Below are positions 17,637-27,653 of a stretch of DNA of 64,000 nt, one piece after another. How positions within the stretch are numbered: position 1 is the stretch's first letter; the number at the start of each line of letters is the position of its first letter. The DNA is from Hyphomonas sp. (lineage in GTDB: Bacteria; Pseudomonadota; Alphaproteobacteria; Caulobacterales; Hyphomonadaceae). Made by a program: the position numbers and the translations under genes. The stretch is taken from NCBI RefSeq assembly GCF_022844445.1, contig NZ_JALHLS010000010.1, positions 62,001 to 126,000 on the forward strand. Reading direction: 5' to 3'. Below the pieces are notes generated by a model that was not told the DNA's origin, ran no database searches, and saw nothing but the letters and a program-made list of their open reading frames with translations.

Positions 17637-18364
17637 CGCGACCAGTGCGCCGCAAGTAGGCCCGCAAACTCCGGCGCGCGTTCATGGCAGGCCCAATGGC
17701 CGGCTCCGCGCGCGACATGCAGCGGTGTGCCCCACATCTTCGAAAAACGCTCGGCCACCGAAATGTCCACAAAGGGATCGGTCTCGCCCCAGAACAGCTG
17801 ACCGCGTTTCGGAAGGTTCACGAGATCGTCCACCCAGGCGCCGCGGAAATTCAGACCAAGCGCCGAGCGGTAGAGTTTCAGGATCGACTGGCGCATCGTC
17901 TTGTCGATGTGCGGGACTTCCGTCTTGGCAAGGCTCGCCGGCATGCCGCCTTCGATGAGGCCGGCCTCCAGCCGCTCCTTGTTCCGCATGCCAAGCATCA
18001 CGAGTTCGCCGAGCAGCGGCGTCGCCCACATGCGGGCGGTGCGGTGGCCCGAGTATTCCTTGTCGATCAGCGCATTGGTCACACACCAGCTGGACACAAG
18101 ATCCGGCCGGAGCGACGCGGCCCGCAGCACCAGCAGCGCGCCCCAGTCATGACCGACGAGGTGCACCGGCTCGCCGGCTGCCTCCATCTGCTGCACGAGC
18201 CAGGCGGCATAGGCATCCTTGGTGCAGCTGAAACCCGCCGGCACAGGATTACCGAAACCCGGGAGGGAGAGGGCGCGGTAAGAGTCCGGCTGCAGCCCCA
18301 AGGCCGCAATCAGCGGGTCCCAAAGGATCGCGGTGTCCGGGACACCGTGTACGAACAGGATCAT
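17633..18364 (-). CDS. Alpha/beta hydrolase
   Basis: Encodes 243 aa starting MILFVHGVPDT, the HG-P oxyanion motif of the haloalkane dehalogenase/epoxide hydrolase side of the superfamily. The nucleophile motif is GHDWG (Asp, about residue 93), which fits dehalogenases or epoxide hydrolases rather than Ser esterases. An acid in FWGETDPFVD and a base in ARGAGHW complete the triad. The substrate is unknown. The N-terminal strand is short, so the true start may lie slightly upstream. The stop shares CTAG with the cckA stop. Confidence 0.87.
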   Translation of the reverse strand: MILFVHGVPDTAILWDPLIAALGLQPDSYRALSLPGFGNPVPAGFSCTKDAYAAWLVQQMEAAGEPVHLVGHDWGALLVLRAASLRPDLVSSWCVTNALIDKEYSGHRTARMWATPLLGELVMLGMRNKERLEAGLIEGGMPASLAKTEVPHIDKTMRQSILKLYRSALGLNFRGAWVDDLVNLPKRGQLFWGETDPFVDISVAERFSKMWGTPLHVARGAGHWACHERAPEFAGLLAAHWSR

Positions 18365-18614
18365 ACCAATTCCCCCAATTGCCCGGGGCCGACCCTATCG
18401 CCTTTAGCGGGGATGGGCAAATCGCAAGGGGACGGCGCAGGGGCAAACCTCGTCTCCGCCTGCAAATGGCGCAGCCGTGACCGACGCGCACTGGCAGGGG
18501 CGGCGGCCCGCCTGCAACAATTGACCTTATGACATGCTTGCAGCGGCGCCCCGCCTTGTTCAAGGATGGTCCGAACTCAAAAAACAGATCAGAACCCCAA
18601 GGGAGACCCTCGCG

Positions 18615-19592
18615 ATGAAAACCCGCATCACTGAAATGCTCGGCATCCAGCACCCCATCGTGCAGGGCGGCATGCATTTCGTCGGCTTTGCCGAAATGGC
18701 GGCGGCCGTGTCCAATGCCGGCGGCCTCGGCATCATCACGGCGCTGACCCAGCGCACCCCGAAGGACCTCGCAAACGAGATCGCTCGCTGCCGCGACATG
18801 ACCGACAAGCCGATCGGCGTGAACCTCACCTTCCTGCCCTCGGTCAACCAGCCGGACTATCCGGGCTATGTGAAAGCCATCATCGAAGGCGGCGTCAAAG
18901 TTGTTGAGACCGCCGGCAACAACCCGGTTCAAGTGCTTCCAGTACTCAAGGACAACGGCATCAAGGTCGTCCACAAGTGCACCGCGGTGCGCCACGCGCT
19001 GAAGGCCCAGAAAATCGGCTGCGACGCCGTCTCTGTCGATGGCTTCGAGTGCGGCGGCCATCCTGGCGAGGATGACGTGCCGAACTTCATCCTGTTGCCG
19101 CGCGCCATGGACGAACTCGATATTCCGTTCATCGCCTCCGGCGGCATGGCCGATGGCCGCTCGCTCGTCGCCGCAATGGCGCTCGGCGCTGAGGGCATGA
19201 ACATGGGCACGCGCTTCATCGCCACGAAGGAAGCCCCGGTCCACGAGAACGTGAAGCAGGCGCTCGTCGCCGCATCCGAACTCGACACCCGCCTCGTGAT
19301 GCGCCCGCTGCGCAACACTGAGCGTGTGCTGACCAACCCCGCCGTCGAGCGCCTTCTGCAGAAGGAGAAAGAACTCGGCACTGCGATCAAGTTCGAGGAC
19401 ATCATCGAGGAAGTCGCAGGCGTCTATCCGAAGATCATGCTCGACGGACAGATGGATGCCGGCGCCTGGTCGTGCGGCATGGTCGCCGGCCTGATTTATG
19501 ACATCCCGACCTGCAAGGAACTGATCGATCGGATCATGGCCGAGGCGGAAGAGATCATCACCAAGCGCCTCGCCGGCTTCCTGAAAAACTAG
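18615..19592 (+). CDS. Nitronate monooxygenase (NMO/2-nitropropane dioxygenase family)
   Basis: Encodes 325 aa. A TIM-barrel FMN flavoprotein: TRITEMLGIQHPIVQGGM opens the domain, AVSNAGGLGIITAL follows, GFECGGHPGEDDV carries the conserved His, and IASGGMADGR plus GAEGMNMGTRFIAT form the phosphate-binding end. These match nitronate monooxygenases, which oxidise alkyl nitronates such as propionate-3-nitronate. Some relatives are enoyl-ACP reductases (FabK), so the substrate is not certain. The start at 18615 follows GGGAGA at suitable spacing and matches the family; an upstream ATG at 18534 adds non-conserved residues. Confidence 0.9.
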   Translation: MKTRITEMLGIQHPIVQGGMHFVGFAEMAAAVSNAGGLGIITALTQRTPKDLANEIARCRDMTDKPIGVNLTFLPSVNQPDYPGYVKAIIEGGVKVVETAGNNPVQVLPVLKDNGIKVVHKCTAVRHALKAQKIGCDAVSVDGFECGGHPGEDDVPNFILLPRAMDELDIPFIASGGMADGRSLVAAMALGAEGMNMGTRFIATKEAPVHENVKQALVAASELDTRLVMRPLRNTERVLTNPAVERLLQKEKELGTAIKFEDIIEEVAGVYPKIMLDGQMDAGAWSCGMVAGLIYDIPTCKELIDRIMAEAEEIITKRLAGFLKN

Positions 19593-19749
19593 CCCGTAGA
19601 CCGGCGTTCACGCTCTGATCACGGCTGTTAACCTATGCTTTTCCGGGCTGTGGAATTCCCCAGCCGGGGTCAGGACGTTCGCCTGTCAGGTGTAGACAGC
19701 GCACGTGCGTTCCAATTATGTTCTGGCGACCTATCCTGAAGGACGCGCC

Positions 19750-21093
19750 ATGACCCCAGTTATCGTGATCGGCTCGGCTGGGTTCGACATTCTGCATGTC
19801 GTGCTGGCGCTGGCCCTGATCGGGCTCGTCGTTTACCTCTGGCAGGGCCGTCAGAGCCGCGCGGCACGGGACGAACTGGTCGCACGCGACCTTGATTACG
19901 GGCGGGCGACCGTCGCCCAGCTGCGCCAGCGGGAGCAGACGTTGGAGGCGGGGCTGCGGGAGGCAGAGCTGAAGCTGGCCGCCCTGCAGGCCCGATCTGC
20001 CGAGGACGAGCAGAAATTCGCGCAGTTGGCGCAAGGCGTCCTCTCCCAGGCGAATGCGCTGTTCCTCGAGCGCGCCGACGAAACCTTCAAACGCCACAGG
20101 GAAGGGGCCCAGGGCGAACTGAAGGAATTGATGAAACCGATTGGCGAGAATTTCGAAACCTTCCGCCAGAAGGTCGAGGCAATCGAGAAGGTCCGCACCG
20201 AAGACAAGTCGGCGCTGAAGGAACAGGTCGATGCGATCCATCTCAGCCTCAAGGTGCACACCGCCGAGACCGGGAAACTGGTCAGCGCGCTGACGGCGCC
20301 GAAGGGCGGCGGTCGCTGGGGCGAGATGACGCTTCGAAACGTGATGGAACAGGCTGGCCTGTCCCAGCACTGTGATTTCTCCGAACAGGTCAGCGAGGCA
20401 GGCGAGACTGGCCGGCAGCGTCCGGATGCGATCATCCACCTGCCGGGCGGGCGCCAGATCGTCGTCGACTCCAAGGTGTCGCTGGAATCCTACATGGCCG
20501 CGACGGCCACGGATGATACCGCCCAGCGTGCCTTGCACCTGAAGGCACACGCTGCCAGCGTGCAGCGGCACGTGAACCTGCTGTCCTCAAAGGACTACCA
20601 GTCCAATCTTGGTAACCGGTTCGACTATGTGGCGATGTTCATTCCCGGCGAGAACTTCTTCGCTGCTGCGCTCGAGGAAGCGCCGGATCTGATCGAGAAG
20701 GCGATGGGAAAGGCGGTGATCGTCACGACGCCGACGACGCTGATTGCGCTCGCCCGCACGGTTGCCCACCTCTGGCGCCAGCACGAAATGAACGCGAACG
20801 CGATGGAGGCCGCCGAACTCGGGGCAGAGCTTTATGTCCGCATCGGCAAGATGCTGGAGCACATGCAGAAACTCGGCAAATCGCTGAACGGCTCGGTCGA
20901 TGCCTTCAATGATGTGATGGGCTCTATGGACAAGCGGGTCATGCCGACACTGCGCCGGTTCGAGGAATTGTCGATTGCCCCACCGGCCAAGACGGTGGCC
21001 GAACCGAAGCAGATTGAGGCCCGGGCCCGCCCTTCTGGCGCCTCCGGGGAACTGGATCTGAAGCCGCCCCTAAAGGCACTGGCCTCGGAATAG
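19750..21093 (+). CDS. rmuC: DNA recombination protein RmuC
   Basis: Encodes 447 aa. One N-terminal membrane helix ([17 protein letters not shown]) is followed by a long coiled coil (about residues 40-200, rich in Glu/Lys/Ala). The RmuC core comes next: [51 protein letters not shown] and a [11 protein letters not shown] segment. RmuC is linked to limiting inverted-repeat recombination; its nuclease-like core is inferred from the fold. ATG 19750 is preferred to 19705. It precedes def-fmt, an order frequent in alphaproteobacteria. Confidence 0.93.
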   Translation: MTPVIVIGSAGFDILHVVLALALIGLVVYLWQGRQSRAARDELVARDLDYGRATVAQLRQREQTLEAGLREAELKLAALQARSAEDEQKFAQLAQGVLSQANALFLERADETFKRHREGAQGELKELMKPIGENFETFRQKVEAIEKVRTEDKSALKEQVDAIHLSLKVHTAETGKLVSALTAPKGGGRWGEMTLRNVMEQAGLSQHCDFSEQVSEAGETGRQRPDAIIHLPGGRQIVVDSKVSLESYMAATATDDTAQRALHLKAHAASVQRHVNLLSSKDYQSNLGNRFDYVAMFIPGENFFAAALEEAPDLIEKAMGKAVIVTTPTTLIALARTVAHLWRQHEMNANAMEAAELGAELYVRIGKMLEHMQKLGKSLNGSVDAFNDVMGSMDKRVMPTLRRFEELSIAPPAKTVAEPKQIEARARPSGASGELDLKPPLKALASE

Positions 21094-21133
21094 ACCCGTT
21101 GACGCTGATGTAAGGCATGCATATCTCACCGCC

Positions 21134-21664
21134 ATGGCCATCCGTGAAATCCTCACCGTTCCCGATCCGCGCCTGAAAGAGGTGTCAAAGCCTGTCGAGG
21201 GCGGCGTCACAGACGCGCACCGTGCGTTGATGGATGACATGCTGGAAACCATGTACGACGCGCCGGGCATTGGCCTGGCCGCCATCCAGATTGGCGTGCC
21301 GCTGCGTATTATTGTGATGGATCTGTCGCGGGAAGGCGAAGAGAAGCAGCCGCGTTATTTCGTGAACCCCGAGATCCTGGAGGCCGTGGAAGAGACTAAG
21401 CCCTATGAAGAGGGCTGCCTTTCCGTCCCGGAAATCTTCGATGAGGTGGAACGCCCAGCCAGATGCCGCCTGCGCTATCTCGACTATAACGGAAACGCAG
21501 TCGACGAGTGGGCGGAAGACCTCTACGCGGTCTGCATCCAGCACGAGATGGACCATCTGAACGGTACGCTGTTCATCGACCACCTTTCGCGCCTCAAGCG
21601 CCAGCGCGCCATCGACAAGGTGAAGAAGGCGAAGCTGCGGGCCATCCGCGAAGACGCGAACTAG
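21134..21664 (+). CDS. def: Peptide deformylase
   Basis: Encodes 176 aa, the normal length. All three catalytic motifs are present: GIGLAAIQ (45-52), EGCLSVP (93-99, with metal ligand Cys95) and QHEMDH (136-141, with ligands His137 and His141 and catalytic Glu138). It removes the formyl group from the N-terminal Met of new proteins. It is followed by fmt, which adds that formyl group to initiator tRNA. This is the classic pairing, 42 nt apart here. Confidence 0.98.
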   Translation: MAIREILTVPDPRLKEVSKPVEGGVTDAHRALMDDMLETMYDAPGIGLAAIQIGVPLRIIVMDLSREGEEKQPRYFVNPEILEAVEETKPYEEGCLSVPEIFDEVERPARCRLRYLDYNGNAVDEWAEDLYAVCIQHEMDHLNGTLFIDHLSRLKRQRAIDKVKKAKLRAIREDAN

Positions 21665-21706
21665 GCTCGCTTTCCAAGTCGCCCGATTGCCGATAGATCG
21701 GCGCCG

Positions 21707-22654
21707 ATGACAAAACGCCTTCGCATCGCCTTTATGGGAAGTCCCGGCATTGCGCTCGGCGTGCTCGAAGCGCTGATCGCGGCGGGGCACGAGATTGCCT
21801 GCGTCTATTCGCAGCCGCCGCGCCCGGCAGGCCGTGGCCAGAAGATGACACCGACCGCTGTGCACGCCTTTGCGGAGGCGCGCGGCCTGGAAGTGCGCAC
21901 GCCGAAATCGCTGAAGAAGCCGGACGAACAGGCGGCCTTTGCGGCGCTCGGCCTCGATGCTGCGGTGGTGGTCGCCTATGGGCTGATCCTTCCGCAACCG
22001 ATCCTCGATGCGCCGCGCCTTGGCTGTCTCAATATGCACGCTTCGATCCTGCCGCGCTGGCGGGGCGCCGCGCCGATCCAGCGCGCGATCATGGCGGGCG
22101 ATGCGGAAACCGGCGTCGACGCAATGATGATGGAAGCGGGGCTTGATACCGGCCCGGTTCTCGCCTCCGTCCGTACACCCATCACCCGCGAGGATACGGC
22201 GGGTACACTGCACGACCGGCTCGCGGCGCTCGCGGCAGAGCTTGCTCCGCGCGCGCTGTCAGGACTCGCGGATGGCAGCCTGAAGCCTGCCGCGCAAACC
22301 GAAGACGGCATGACCTATGCTGCCAAGATTAGTTCCGGGGATCAGCGCATCGACTGGACGCGCCCGGCGGCGGAGATCGATTGCCGGATACGGGGCCTGG
22401 CGCCTGCGCCCGGTGCCTGGTGCGAAGCGGACCTCGGACAGGGACCGGTGCGTCTGAAGCTGCTGTTCAGTGAACTGACGGACCTATACAACCTGGCGCC
22501 GCCCGGCACGCTGCTGGATGACCGGCTTGCGGTCGCCTGCGGCGATGGCCGGGCGGTGCGCCTGCTGCGCCTGCAGAAACCTGGTGGCAAGCCGTTAGAC
22601 GCACGGGACTTCCTCGCCGGCTCGCCGCTCGCCGCAGGGCAAGTGATCGGCTGA
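21707..22654 (+). CDS. fmt: Methionyl-tRNA formyltransferase
   Basis: Encodes 315 aa. It opens with the Rossmann-like [20 protein letters not shown]. It contains the formyl-tetrahydrofolate site motif ([24 protein letters not shown]), including the Asn, His and later Asp residues needed for catalysis. The C-terminal OB-like domain follows from about residue 205 ([21 protein letters not shown]). It makes fMet-tRNA for initiation. It is downstream of def in the same direction. Confidence 0.97.
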   Translation: MTKRLRIAFMGSPGIALGVLEALIAAGHEIACVYSQPPRPAGRGQKMTPTAVHAFAEARGLEVRTPKSLKKPDEQAAFAALGLDAAVVVAYGLILPQPILDAPRLGCLNMHASILPRWRGAAPIQRAIMAGDAETGVDAMMMEAGLDTGPVLASVRTPITREDTAGTLHDRLAALAAELAPRALSGLADGSLKPAAQTEDGMTYAAKISSGDQRIDWTRPAAEIDCRIRGLAPAPGAWCEADLGQGPVRLKLLFSELTDLYNLAPPGTLLDDRLAVACGDGRAVRLLRLQKPGGKPLDARDFLAGSPLAAGQVIG

Positions 22655-22730
22655 TCCCGCACTTTTTGACTCGCCGATTGACAGGCCTGGCAGGCCTCTC
22701 AATAACCACGTCGAGGCTAGGGGGTGTCAC

Positions 22731-23477
22731 ATGACAGAAAGCACGATCGGCGCCGAGGCAACGGCCGTGCGCAGCGAGCGCCCGCAATTCTTTGCGCGCT
22801 CCGCGATAGTGATGGCAGCCATCGTCGTTCTGAGCTTTCCGCTGACCTACTATCTACCTGTCGCCTCTGGGACGCGCGACTTCGATACCCTGTATCATCT
22901 GCATGCGCTGGTCTTCTTTGCCTGGATTGCGTTGTATGTCTTGCAGACGCAGCTCACCGCGCGCGGCCAGATTGCGCGTCACCGCGAGATTGGCCTTGCG
23001 GGGTTTGCGCTCACCGGTGTGATGATCCCGCTCGGTTACTGGATCGCCCAACGCGCCGCCGTGCACCGCCTTGCAGCAGGACATGAGAATCCCTACGAGT
23101 TCACCTGGTACAATGTCATCGACATCACGTCCTTTGCGGTCCTGATGACGGCGTCGATCCTGCTCGTAACGCGCCACAAGGAATGGCATCGCAGGCTGAC
23201 ATTCACCGCAGCCGCTTACCTCACACTCGATGCGGCAACGCGTTGGACGCTGAAGGTGCCGGGGGTCGACCCTTTCATTCTGGATCTCGCAAGCTACGCC
23301 GTGATCTATCCCTTCCTCGCCGCTCTCGGATGGTTCGACTGGCGGACTCTGAAGCACCTGCATCCCGCAACGATCACCTGCACGCTGGCCCTGATTCCGC
23401 TACATCTTTCCAGCGCATGGATAGCCCGCTCGGACTGGTGGAACAATCTCGCCCCCGGCCTGATCGGCCCGCCCTGA
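22731..23477 (+). CDS. Hypothetical polytopic membrane protein
   Basis: Encodes 248 aa with about seven predicted helices. Examples are IVMAAIVVLSFPLTYYL, YHLHALVFFAWIALYVLQT and ITSFAVLMTASILLV. Conserved-looking His residues occur at helix ends (LYHLHALVFF, ARHREIGL, HKEWHRRLTF). The pattern H-A-L-F-x-x-W followed by G-x-x-x-x-HR-x-x-G is common in an unnamed group of bacterial seven-helix proteins. No function is known. The GNAT gene follows after 10 nt. Confidence 0.75.
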   Translation: MTESTIGAEATAVRSERPQFFARSAIVMAAIVVLSFPLTYYLPVASGTRDFDTLYHLHALVFFAWIALYVLQTQLTARGQIARHREIGLAGFALTGVMIPLGYWIAQRAAVHRLAAGHENPYEFTWYNVIDITSFAVLMTASILLVTRHKEWHRRLTFTAAAYLTLDAATRWTLKVPGVDPFILDLASYAVIYPFLAALGWFDWRTLKHLHPATITCTLALIPLHLSSAWIARSDWWNNLAPGLIGPP

Positions 23478-23487
23478 GACCTCGCGC

Positions 23488-23991
23488 ATGATAGGCTTCT
23501 TCACTCGTGCCGCCAGACCGGAAGACATGGACGCCATTGCCGCGCTCAGCGACGAGGCGTTTGGACTGGCCTTCAATTCCAGAGACGAGAGCCGGCTTAT
23601 ACGCCAGCTGCATGCCGATGGCGACAGCCTCCTGTCGCTCGTTGCAGAAGCCGATGATGGCAGCATCGTCGGCCATATAGAATTCTTCCGTATCCTGATT
23701 GACGGCGAGCCGCTGGCGGCCGGTCTCGGGCCGATGAGCGCCAAGCCTGGCCTGCAGAAAACCGGCATCGGCAGCTACCTCGTCCGCACAGGCCTTGAGG
23801 AGCTCGATATTCTTGGCGAAACGCTCGTCTTCGTGCTGGGGCACACGCACTATTACCCGCGCTTCGGCTTTGACGCCGAGACCGCCAGGACCTTCACATC
23901 GCCCTGGTCCGGCCCGCACTTCATGGCCATCCGCCTCGCCGAAGGCGGCCCGGACTCCGGCACGCTTACCTATCCCCGCGCTTTCGGCTGA
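23488..23991 (+). CDS. GNAT family N-acetyltransferase (YhbS-like)
   Basis: Encodes 167 aa. Alternating beta-alpha elements include LSLVAEADDGSIVGHIEFFRI. The acetyl-CoA loop GLQKTGIGSYLVRTGLEE matches the QxxGIG pattern, and a late GHTHYYPRFGFD motif is typical of YhbS-type acetyltransferases. The substrate is unknown. It is probably co-transcribed with the membrane gene before it and the SemiSWEET gene after it (14-nt gap). Confidence 0.87.
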   Translation: MIGFFTRAARPEDMDAIAALSDEAFGLAFNSRDESRLIRQLHADGDSLLSLVAEADDGSIVGHIEFFRILIDGEPLAAGLGPMSAKPGLQKTGIGSYLVRTGLEELDILGETLVFVLGHTHYYPRFGFDAETARTFTSPWSGPHFMAIRLAEGGPDSGTLTYPRAFG

Positions 23992-24005
23992 AAGACCTTC
24001 TTCCC

Positions 24006-24278
24006 ATGCAAATATCTCCTGTAGAACTGCTCGGCCTCGTCGCAGGTCTCTTCGGCACGTTCGCGTCCGCGCCGCAGGCGATCAAGATCATCCGCACAAG
24101 GCAGGCCCGCGATGTCTCGCTCACTATGTTCCTGATGGCCTTCACCGGGTCAGTCCTGTGGGGGATCTACGGCTGGCTGGAGCAGGCGCCAAGCATCGTT
24201 TTCTGGAATGCAGTTGCGGTGCTGATGTTCTCGGCCATCATCTGGCTCAAGCTTCGCCACAGCCAGCCGGAGAGTTGA
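24006..24278 (+). CDS. SemiSWEET / PQ-loop sugar transporter
   Basis: Encodes 90 aa with three helices: [38 protein letters not shown] and [18 protein letters not shown]. The PQ motif ([19 protein letters not shown], Pro23-Gln24) marks the SemiSWEET family, which work as dimers and move sugars across the inner membrane. Substrate specificity cannot be deduced. It is upstream of truA by 31 nt. Confidence 0.9.
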   Translation: MQISPVELLGLVAGLFGTFASAPQAIKIIRTRQARDVSLTMFLMAFTGSVLWGIYGWLEQAPSIVFWNAVAVLMFSAIIWLKLRHSQPES

Positions 24279-24309
24279 CCAAAGCCCGCCGGACTGGCAG
24301 CGCCATTCC

Positions 24310-25047
24310 ATGCCGCGCTACAAGCTCCTGATCGAATACCATGGCGGGCCCTACCAGGGCTGGATGAAGCTGCCCGGAATCCCGACTGTGCAGGGCGCGC
24401 TCGAAGAGGCCGCAGCAAAGCTGGATGGGGGCCCGGTTGAGATTGTCGGCGCCGGGCGCACGGATGCGGGCGTACATGCCACGGGGCAGGTGGCGCACAT
24501 GGACCTTGCGCAGGACCGGCCCGACAAGGTGGCCGACGCACTGAACTTCCACCTGCGCCCGCATCCCATCGCTGTGCTGAAGGCCGAGCGCACGGCGGAT
24601 GATTTCCACGCCCGCTTCTCCGCTGCGTCGCGGCACTACCGCTATGTCGTCGTCAACCGCCGCGCAGACCTTGCGCTGGAGCGCGGCCTCGCCTGGCGTG
24701 TGCCGGCGAAGCTCGACGCCCCCGCGATGCACGACGCCGCGCAGAGACTGATCGGCCATCACGACTTCACGACCTTCCGCGATGCCGCCTGCCAGGCGGC
24801 GAGCCCGCAGAAGACGCTCGACCGTTTCGATGTCGCCCGCTTCGGCGACCGGATCGAGTTTACCCTTTCGGCGCGCAGCTTCCTGCACCGGCAGGTCCGC
24901 TCGATGGTCGGCAGCCTCGTCGAGGTCGGGCGTGGTTTCCAGCGGCCGGAATGGGTCCGCGAAATCCTGCACGCCGCCGACCGCACGGCCTGCGGCCCCG
25001 TTGCACCGAGCGACGGTTTGTTTCTGGAGCGGGTAGATTATGGCTGA
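24310..25047 (+). CDS. truA: tRNA pseudouridine synthase A
   Basis: Encodes 245 aa. It opens [17 protein letters not shown] and contains the catalytic motif [11 protein letters not shown] with Asp52. It continues through [21 protein letters not shown] and [17 protein letters not shown], all diagnostic for TruA. It isomerises U38-U40 in tRNA anticodon stems. Together with def and fmt it is part of a translation cluster, although three small genes separate it from fmt here. Its stop overlaps the start of the interrupted GNAT gene by 8 nt. Confidence 0.97.
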   Translation: MPRYKLLIEYHGGPYQGWMKLPGIPTVQGALEEAAAKLDGGPVEIVGAGRTDAGVHATGQVAHMDLAQDRPDKVADALNFHLRPHPIAVLKAERTADDFHARFSAASRHYRYVVVNRRADLALERGLAWRVPAKLDAPAMHDAAQRLIGHHDFTTFRDAACQAASPQKTLDRFDVARFGDRIEFTLSARSFLHRQVRSMVGSLVEVGRGFQRPEWVREILHAADRTACGPVAPSDGLFLERVDYG

Positions 25048-25576
25048 GGCTTCGAAGCGGCTGGTTTATCAGCCCCTGAGCCTTGAGCATGTAGAGATAC
25101 TCTCGCCTGTACTGACGGACCCCTGCGTCAACACTTGCTTTGGCGCGTGGCCCCGGACTGAAGCTGACATCCGTGACGAACTCTAACGCATGGTGGCAGG
25201 GCCGGGCGTCCGGTCCCATCAGGAGACCTGGCTCAACTTCACCGTGCTGCGCGCCGCCGACGGTGTCGCACTTGGCCGTGTGCAGGCTACCGTCCAGACG
25301 GCCTTTGCCGAAACGGCATTCGTGTTCGGCCGTGATCACTGGGGCATGGGCTATGCCACAGAGGCCGGACACTGCCTGCACTCATATTTGGCCAGCCATT
25401 TTGCTGCTCCCTCATTATGGTTTGTCGTCCGGCCCGACAATGTCCGGTCACGCCGTCTCGCCGCCCGGTTAGGTTACCTTCCGGTCGAGGACGCGCCGGA
25501 CTGGCCGTCTCTGAGGAGCTACGATCCCGGCGATCTGGTTCTGTCGCGTCCAGCGGTGCGAGCCGATCCGGTCTGA
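25040..25576 (+). pseudogene. GNAT acetyltransferase split by one in-frame TAA
   Basis: From the ATG at 25040 the frame reads 48 codons (ending IRDEL) and meets TAA at 25184-25186. It then continues in the same frame from CGC ATG for 129 more codons to the stop at 25574. The second part is clearly GNAT (FVFGRDHWGMGYATEAGHCL, then RPDNVRSRRLAARLGYLPVE). The first part supplies the expected opening (LVYQPLSLEHVEIL, FGAWPRTEADI). One base change, for example CAA or GAA to TAA, would explain the break. Without it the product is 178 aa, a normal length. Either the gene has been inactivated, the stop is read through, or the base is a sequencing error. Translation from ATG 25190 alone would lack the first strands. 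Confidence 0.8.
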
Positions 25577-25690
25577 TAGCGGTGCGTGGGTGCGAGACCT
25601 GTTCCAGGAGACTCATCCTGACGCGAAGGCAATCTTTGCGGCCCCGGTCTTCGGGGTTAGCCTCCCGGCCAACCGAACAAGGAGAGAAAC

Positions 25691-26926
25691 ATGGCCATCG
25701 ACTTCACGATTCCGGACGACGCCAAGGAAGTACGCGCGCGCGTGCGCAAGTGGGTGCAGGAGGAGTGCATCCCCGCCGAGAAGGAAATGGCGGCCGGTAA
25801 GGCATACAAGACAGTGCTGAAGGAGCTGCGGACGAAAGCCCGCAAGCAGGGCCTGTGGTTGCCCTTCTTCCCGATCGAGCAGGGCGGCATGGGTCTTGGC
25901 CCCCTCGCCAATGCCCTCGTGCAGATGGAGCTCGGCCAGAGCCATCTTGGCGCGCTGTCGATGAACTCTCAGGGTCCGGACGATGCGACGATGCTGACGC
26001 TGCTCGCACACGGAACTGATTTTCAGAAAGAGAAGTATCTCAAGCCGCTGATCAACGGCGAGAAGCGAATCTGCTATTCGATGACCGAGAAGGCCGCAGG
26101 CGCGGACGCCACCGGCATGCAGACGACCGCAGTGAAGGATGGCAAGGGGAACTATGTGCTGAACGGCGAGAAGTGGTTCTCGTCCGCAGCGACCGCCGCC
26201 GACATCGCCGTCGTGATGGCGAAGACCAATCCAGAAGCGCCTCGCCACCAGCAGTATTCCACCTTCATCGTCGAGTTGCCGAACCCCGGCTACCGCATCA
26301 TCCGCGACATCCCGACCATGGCGGTGCATGGGCCTCACTATACCGAGATGGGCGGCGGCCATGCCGAGGTGGCCATCGAGAACCTGATCGTGCCGGAAGA
26401 AAACCTGCTCGGCGGGGAAGGGATGGGGTTCGCGATGGGCCAGCACCGGCTTGCCTATGGGCGCCTGCGCCACGGTATGCACAACGTCGCCATGGCGCAG
26501 CGCGCGCTTGATCTGGCCACGGAACATGTCACCAAGCGCTCGACCTTCGGCAAAGGCCTTGAGGATCGCCAGGGCGTACAATTCATGCTCGCCGACTGTG
26601 CCAGCAAGATCTATATCGCGCGCCTGATGCTGATGCACATCGCCTACAAGGCTGAGAACGGCATGGACATCCGCCAGGAGAATGGCATCGCCAAGGTCTA
26701 TCTCGCCAACATGGTGCATGACGTGGTCGACACCGCGATCCAGCTGCACGGCGCGCTTGGCTATTCGCTGGATACGCCGCTTGCCGCCTGGTACACGCAC
26801 ATCCGCTCGCAGCGCCTCGTCGACGGGCCGGATGAAGTGCACAAGTGGATCACCGGCAAGAACGTTATCCGCGCCTTCAAGAAGGATGGCACCACAGCCG
26901 CCGCGGCGGGCGGGGACCTGCTCTAG
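25691..26926 (+). CDS. Acyl-CoA dehydrogenase
   Basis: Encodes 411 aa, a normal length. N-terminal helical domain 1-120, middle beta domain with CYSMTEKAAGADATGMQ (FAD and substrate loop) and NGEKWFSSAATAAD, then a C-terminal helical bundle with AYGRLRHGMHNVAMAQRALD and RSTFGKGLEDRQGVQFMLAD. Near the end QLHGALGYSLDTPLAAWY and RLVDGPDEVHKW occur. At the usual catalytic-Glu position this group (ACAD10/11-like) has Asp in VDGPDE. It would oxidise an acyl-CoA and pass electrons to ETF. Chain specificity is unknown. GGAGAG lies before the ATG. The stop shares CTAG with the gene at 26923. Confidence 0.93.
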   Translation: MAIDFTIPDDAKEVRARVRKWVQEECIPAEKEMAAGKAYKTVLKELRTKARKQGLWLPFFPIEQGGMGLGPLANALVQMELGQSHLGALSMNSQGPDDATMLTLLAHGTDFQKEKYLKPLINGEKRICYSMTEKAAGADATGMQTTAVKDGKGNYVLNGEKWFSSAATAADIAVVMAKTNPEAPRHQQYSTFIVELPNPGYRIIRDIPTMAVHGPHYTEMGGGHAEVAIENLIVPEENLLGGEGMGFAMGQHRLAYGRLRHGMHNVAMAQRALDLATEHVTKRSTFGKGLEDRQGVQFMLADCASKIYIARLMLMHIAYKAENGMDIRQENGIAKVYLANMVHDVVDTAIQLHGALGYSLDTPLAAWYTHIRSQRLVDGPDEVHKWITGKNVIRAFKKDGTTAAAAGGDLL

Positions 26927-27129
26927 TCCTTGCGTCGGAAGAGGCCGCGGAGGATCGGCCACTGCCACATCAAGAGGCCGGTCAGCGCGAGGCCCGGAAA
27001 GATCACGTTCTTCGTCGCACCGGCGAAGAACGGGTTCTCCACCAGCGGCGTGTAGACATAGGCGAAGAGGATCATGCCGCCGGTGATGTGCAGCCAGCGC
27101 ACGATTTCCTTCGTGAAACTTCCGCCCAT
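26923..27129 (-). CDS. Small membrane protein
   Basis: Encodes 68 aa with two short hydrophobic segments (WLHITGGMILFAYVYTPL and VIFPGLALTGLLMWQW) and a basic tail (RGLFRRKD). The ATG at 27129 follows GGGAGG at good spacing; a longer frame from 27195 has no such site. I do not know the family. Its position, tail-to-tail with an acyl-CoA dehydrogenase gene and sharing four bases, gives no functional clue. Confidence 0.65.
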   Translation of the reverse strand: MGGSFTKEIVRWLHITGGMILFAYVYTPLVENPFFAGATKNVIFPGLALTGLLMWQWPILRGLFRRKD

Positions 27130-27232
27130 CGCCGGCCTCCCTGTTGCCGTTCCAGTATGGCGCAAGGCGGCGCGCGCGGCGAGCCCCGGCGTCAATCTGG
27201 ACAGCCCGCTGCGCCGGGCTTAGTTTTGGCCC

Positions 27233-27601
27233 ATGATCAAGCTCACCTTCTGCCTGCGCCGCCTGCCGCATCTCAGCCGCGCGGAATTCCAGAGCTACTG
27301 GCGGGAGACACACGCCCCGTTGGTAGCTGCCCGAGCGAAGACGCTCGGCATCGTGAAATACGAGCAGGTTCATGCGGGCTTTGACGAAATGAGCGCCGGC
27401 ATCCGCGCCTCCCGTAACGCGCCGGAGCCCTATGACGGCATCGCCGAGATATGGTTCGAGAGCGAGGCCTCAATGGCCGCCGCCGGCCAGAACCCGGGAG
27501 CCGCAGAGGCCGCGCGGGATCTTCTGGAAGACGAGCGCAGGTTCATCGACCTGGAAAACTCGCCGCTCTGGTTCAACCGGGTGCACACGATTGTCGGCTA
27601 G
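27233..27601 (+). CDS. EthD domain protein
   Basis: Encodes 122 aa. The EthD pattern is seen in IKLTFCLRRLPHLSRAEFQSYW, followed by THAPLV, the typical W-x-x-x-H-x-P-L-V. Near the end a YDGIAEIWFES segment and DERRFIDLENSPLWF occur. These are small ferredoxin-like-fold dimers. EthD itself is needed for ethyl tert-butyl ether breakdown, but most relatives have no known substrate. It stands 52 nt before glnD and may share a transcript with it. Confidence 0.88.
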   Translation: MIKLTFCLRRLPHLSRAEFQSYWRETHAPLVAARAKTLGIVKYEQVHAGFDEMSAGIRASRNAPEPYDGIAEIWFESEASMAAAGQNPGAAEAARDLLEDERRFIDLENSPLWFNRVHTIVG

Positions 27602-27653
27602 TGCGGCCCTCTGACCATAGGCGCGGGCCCCAAACCTGCTATCTTGAGGCCCG

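Noticed and set aside
18249-19244. 331-codon minus-strand frame
   Set aside because: Antisense to nitronate monooxygenase.
25613-27373. 586-codon minus-strand frame
   Set aside because: Antisense to the clearly recognised acyl-CoA dehydrogenase.
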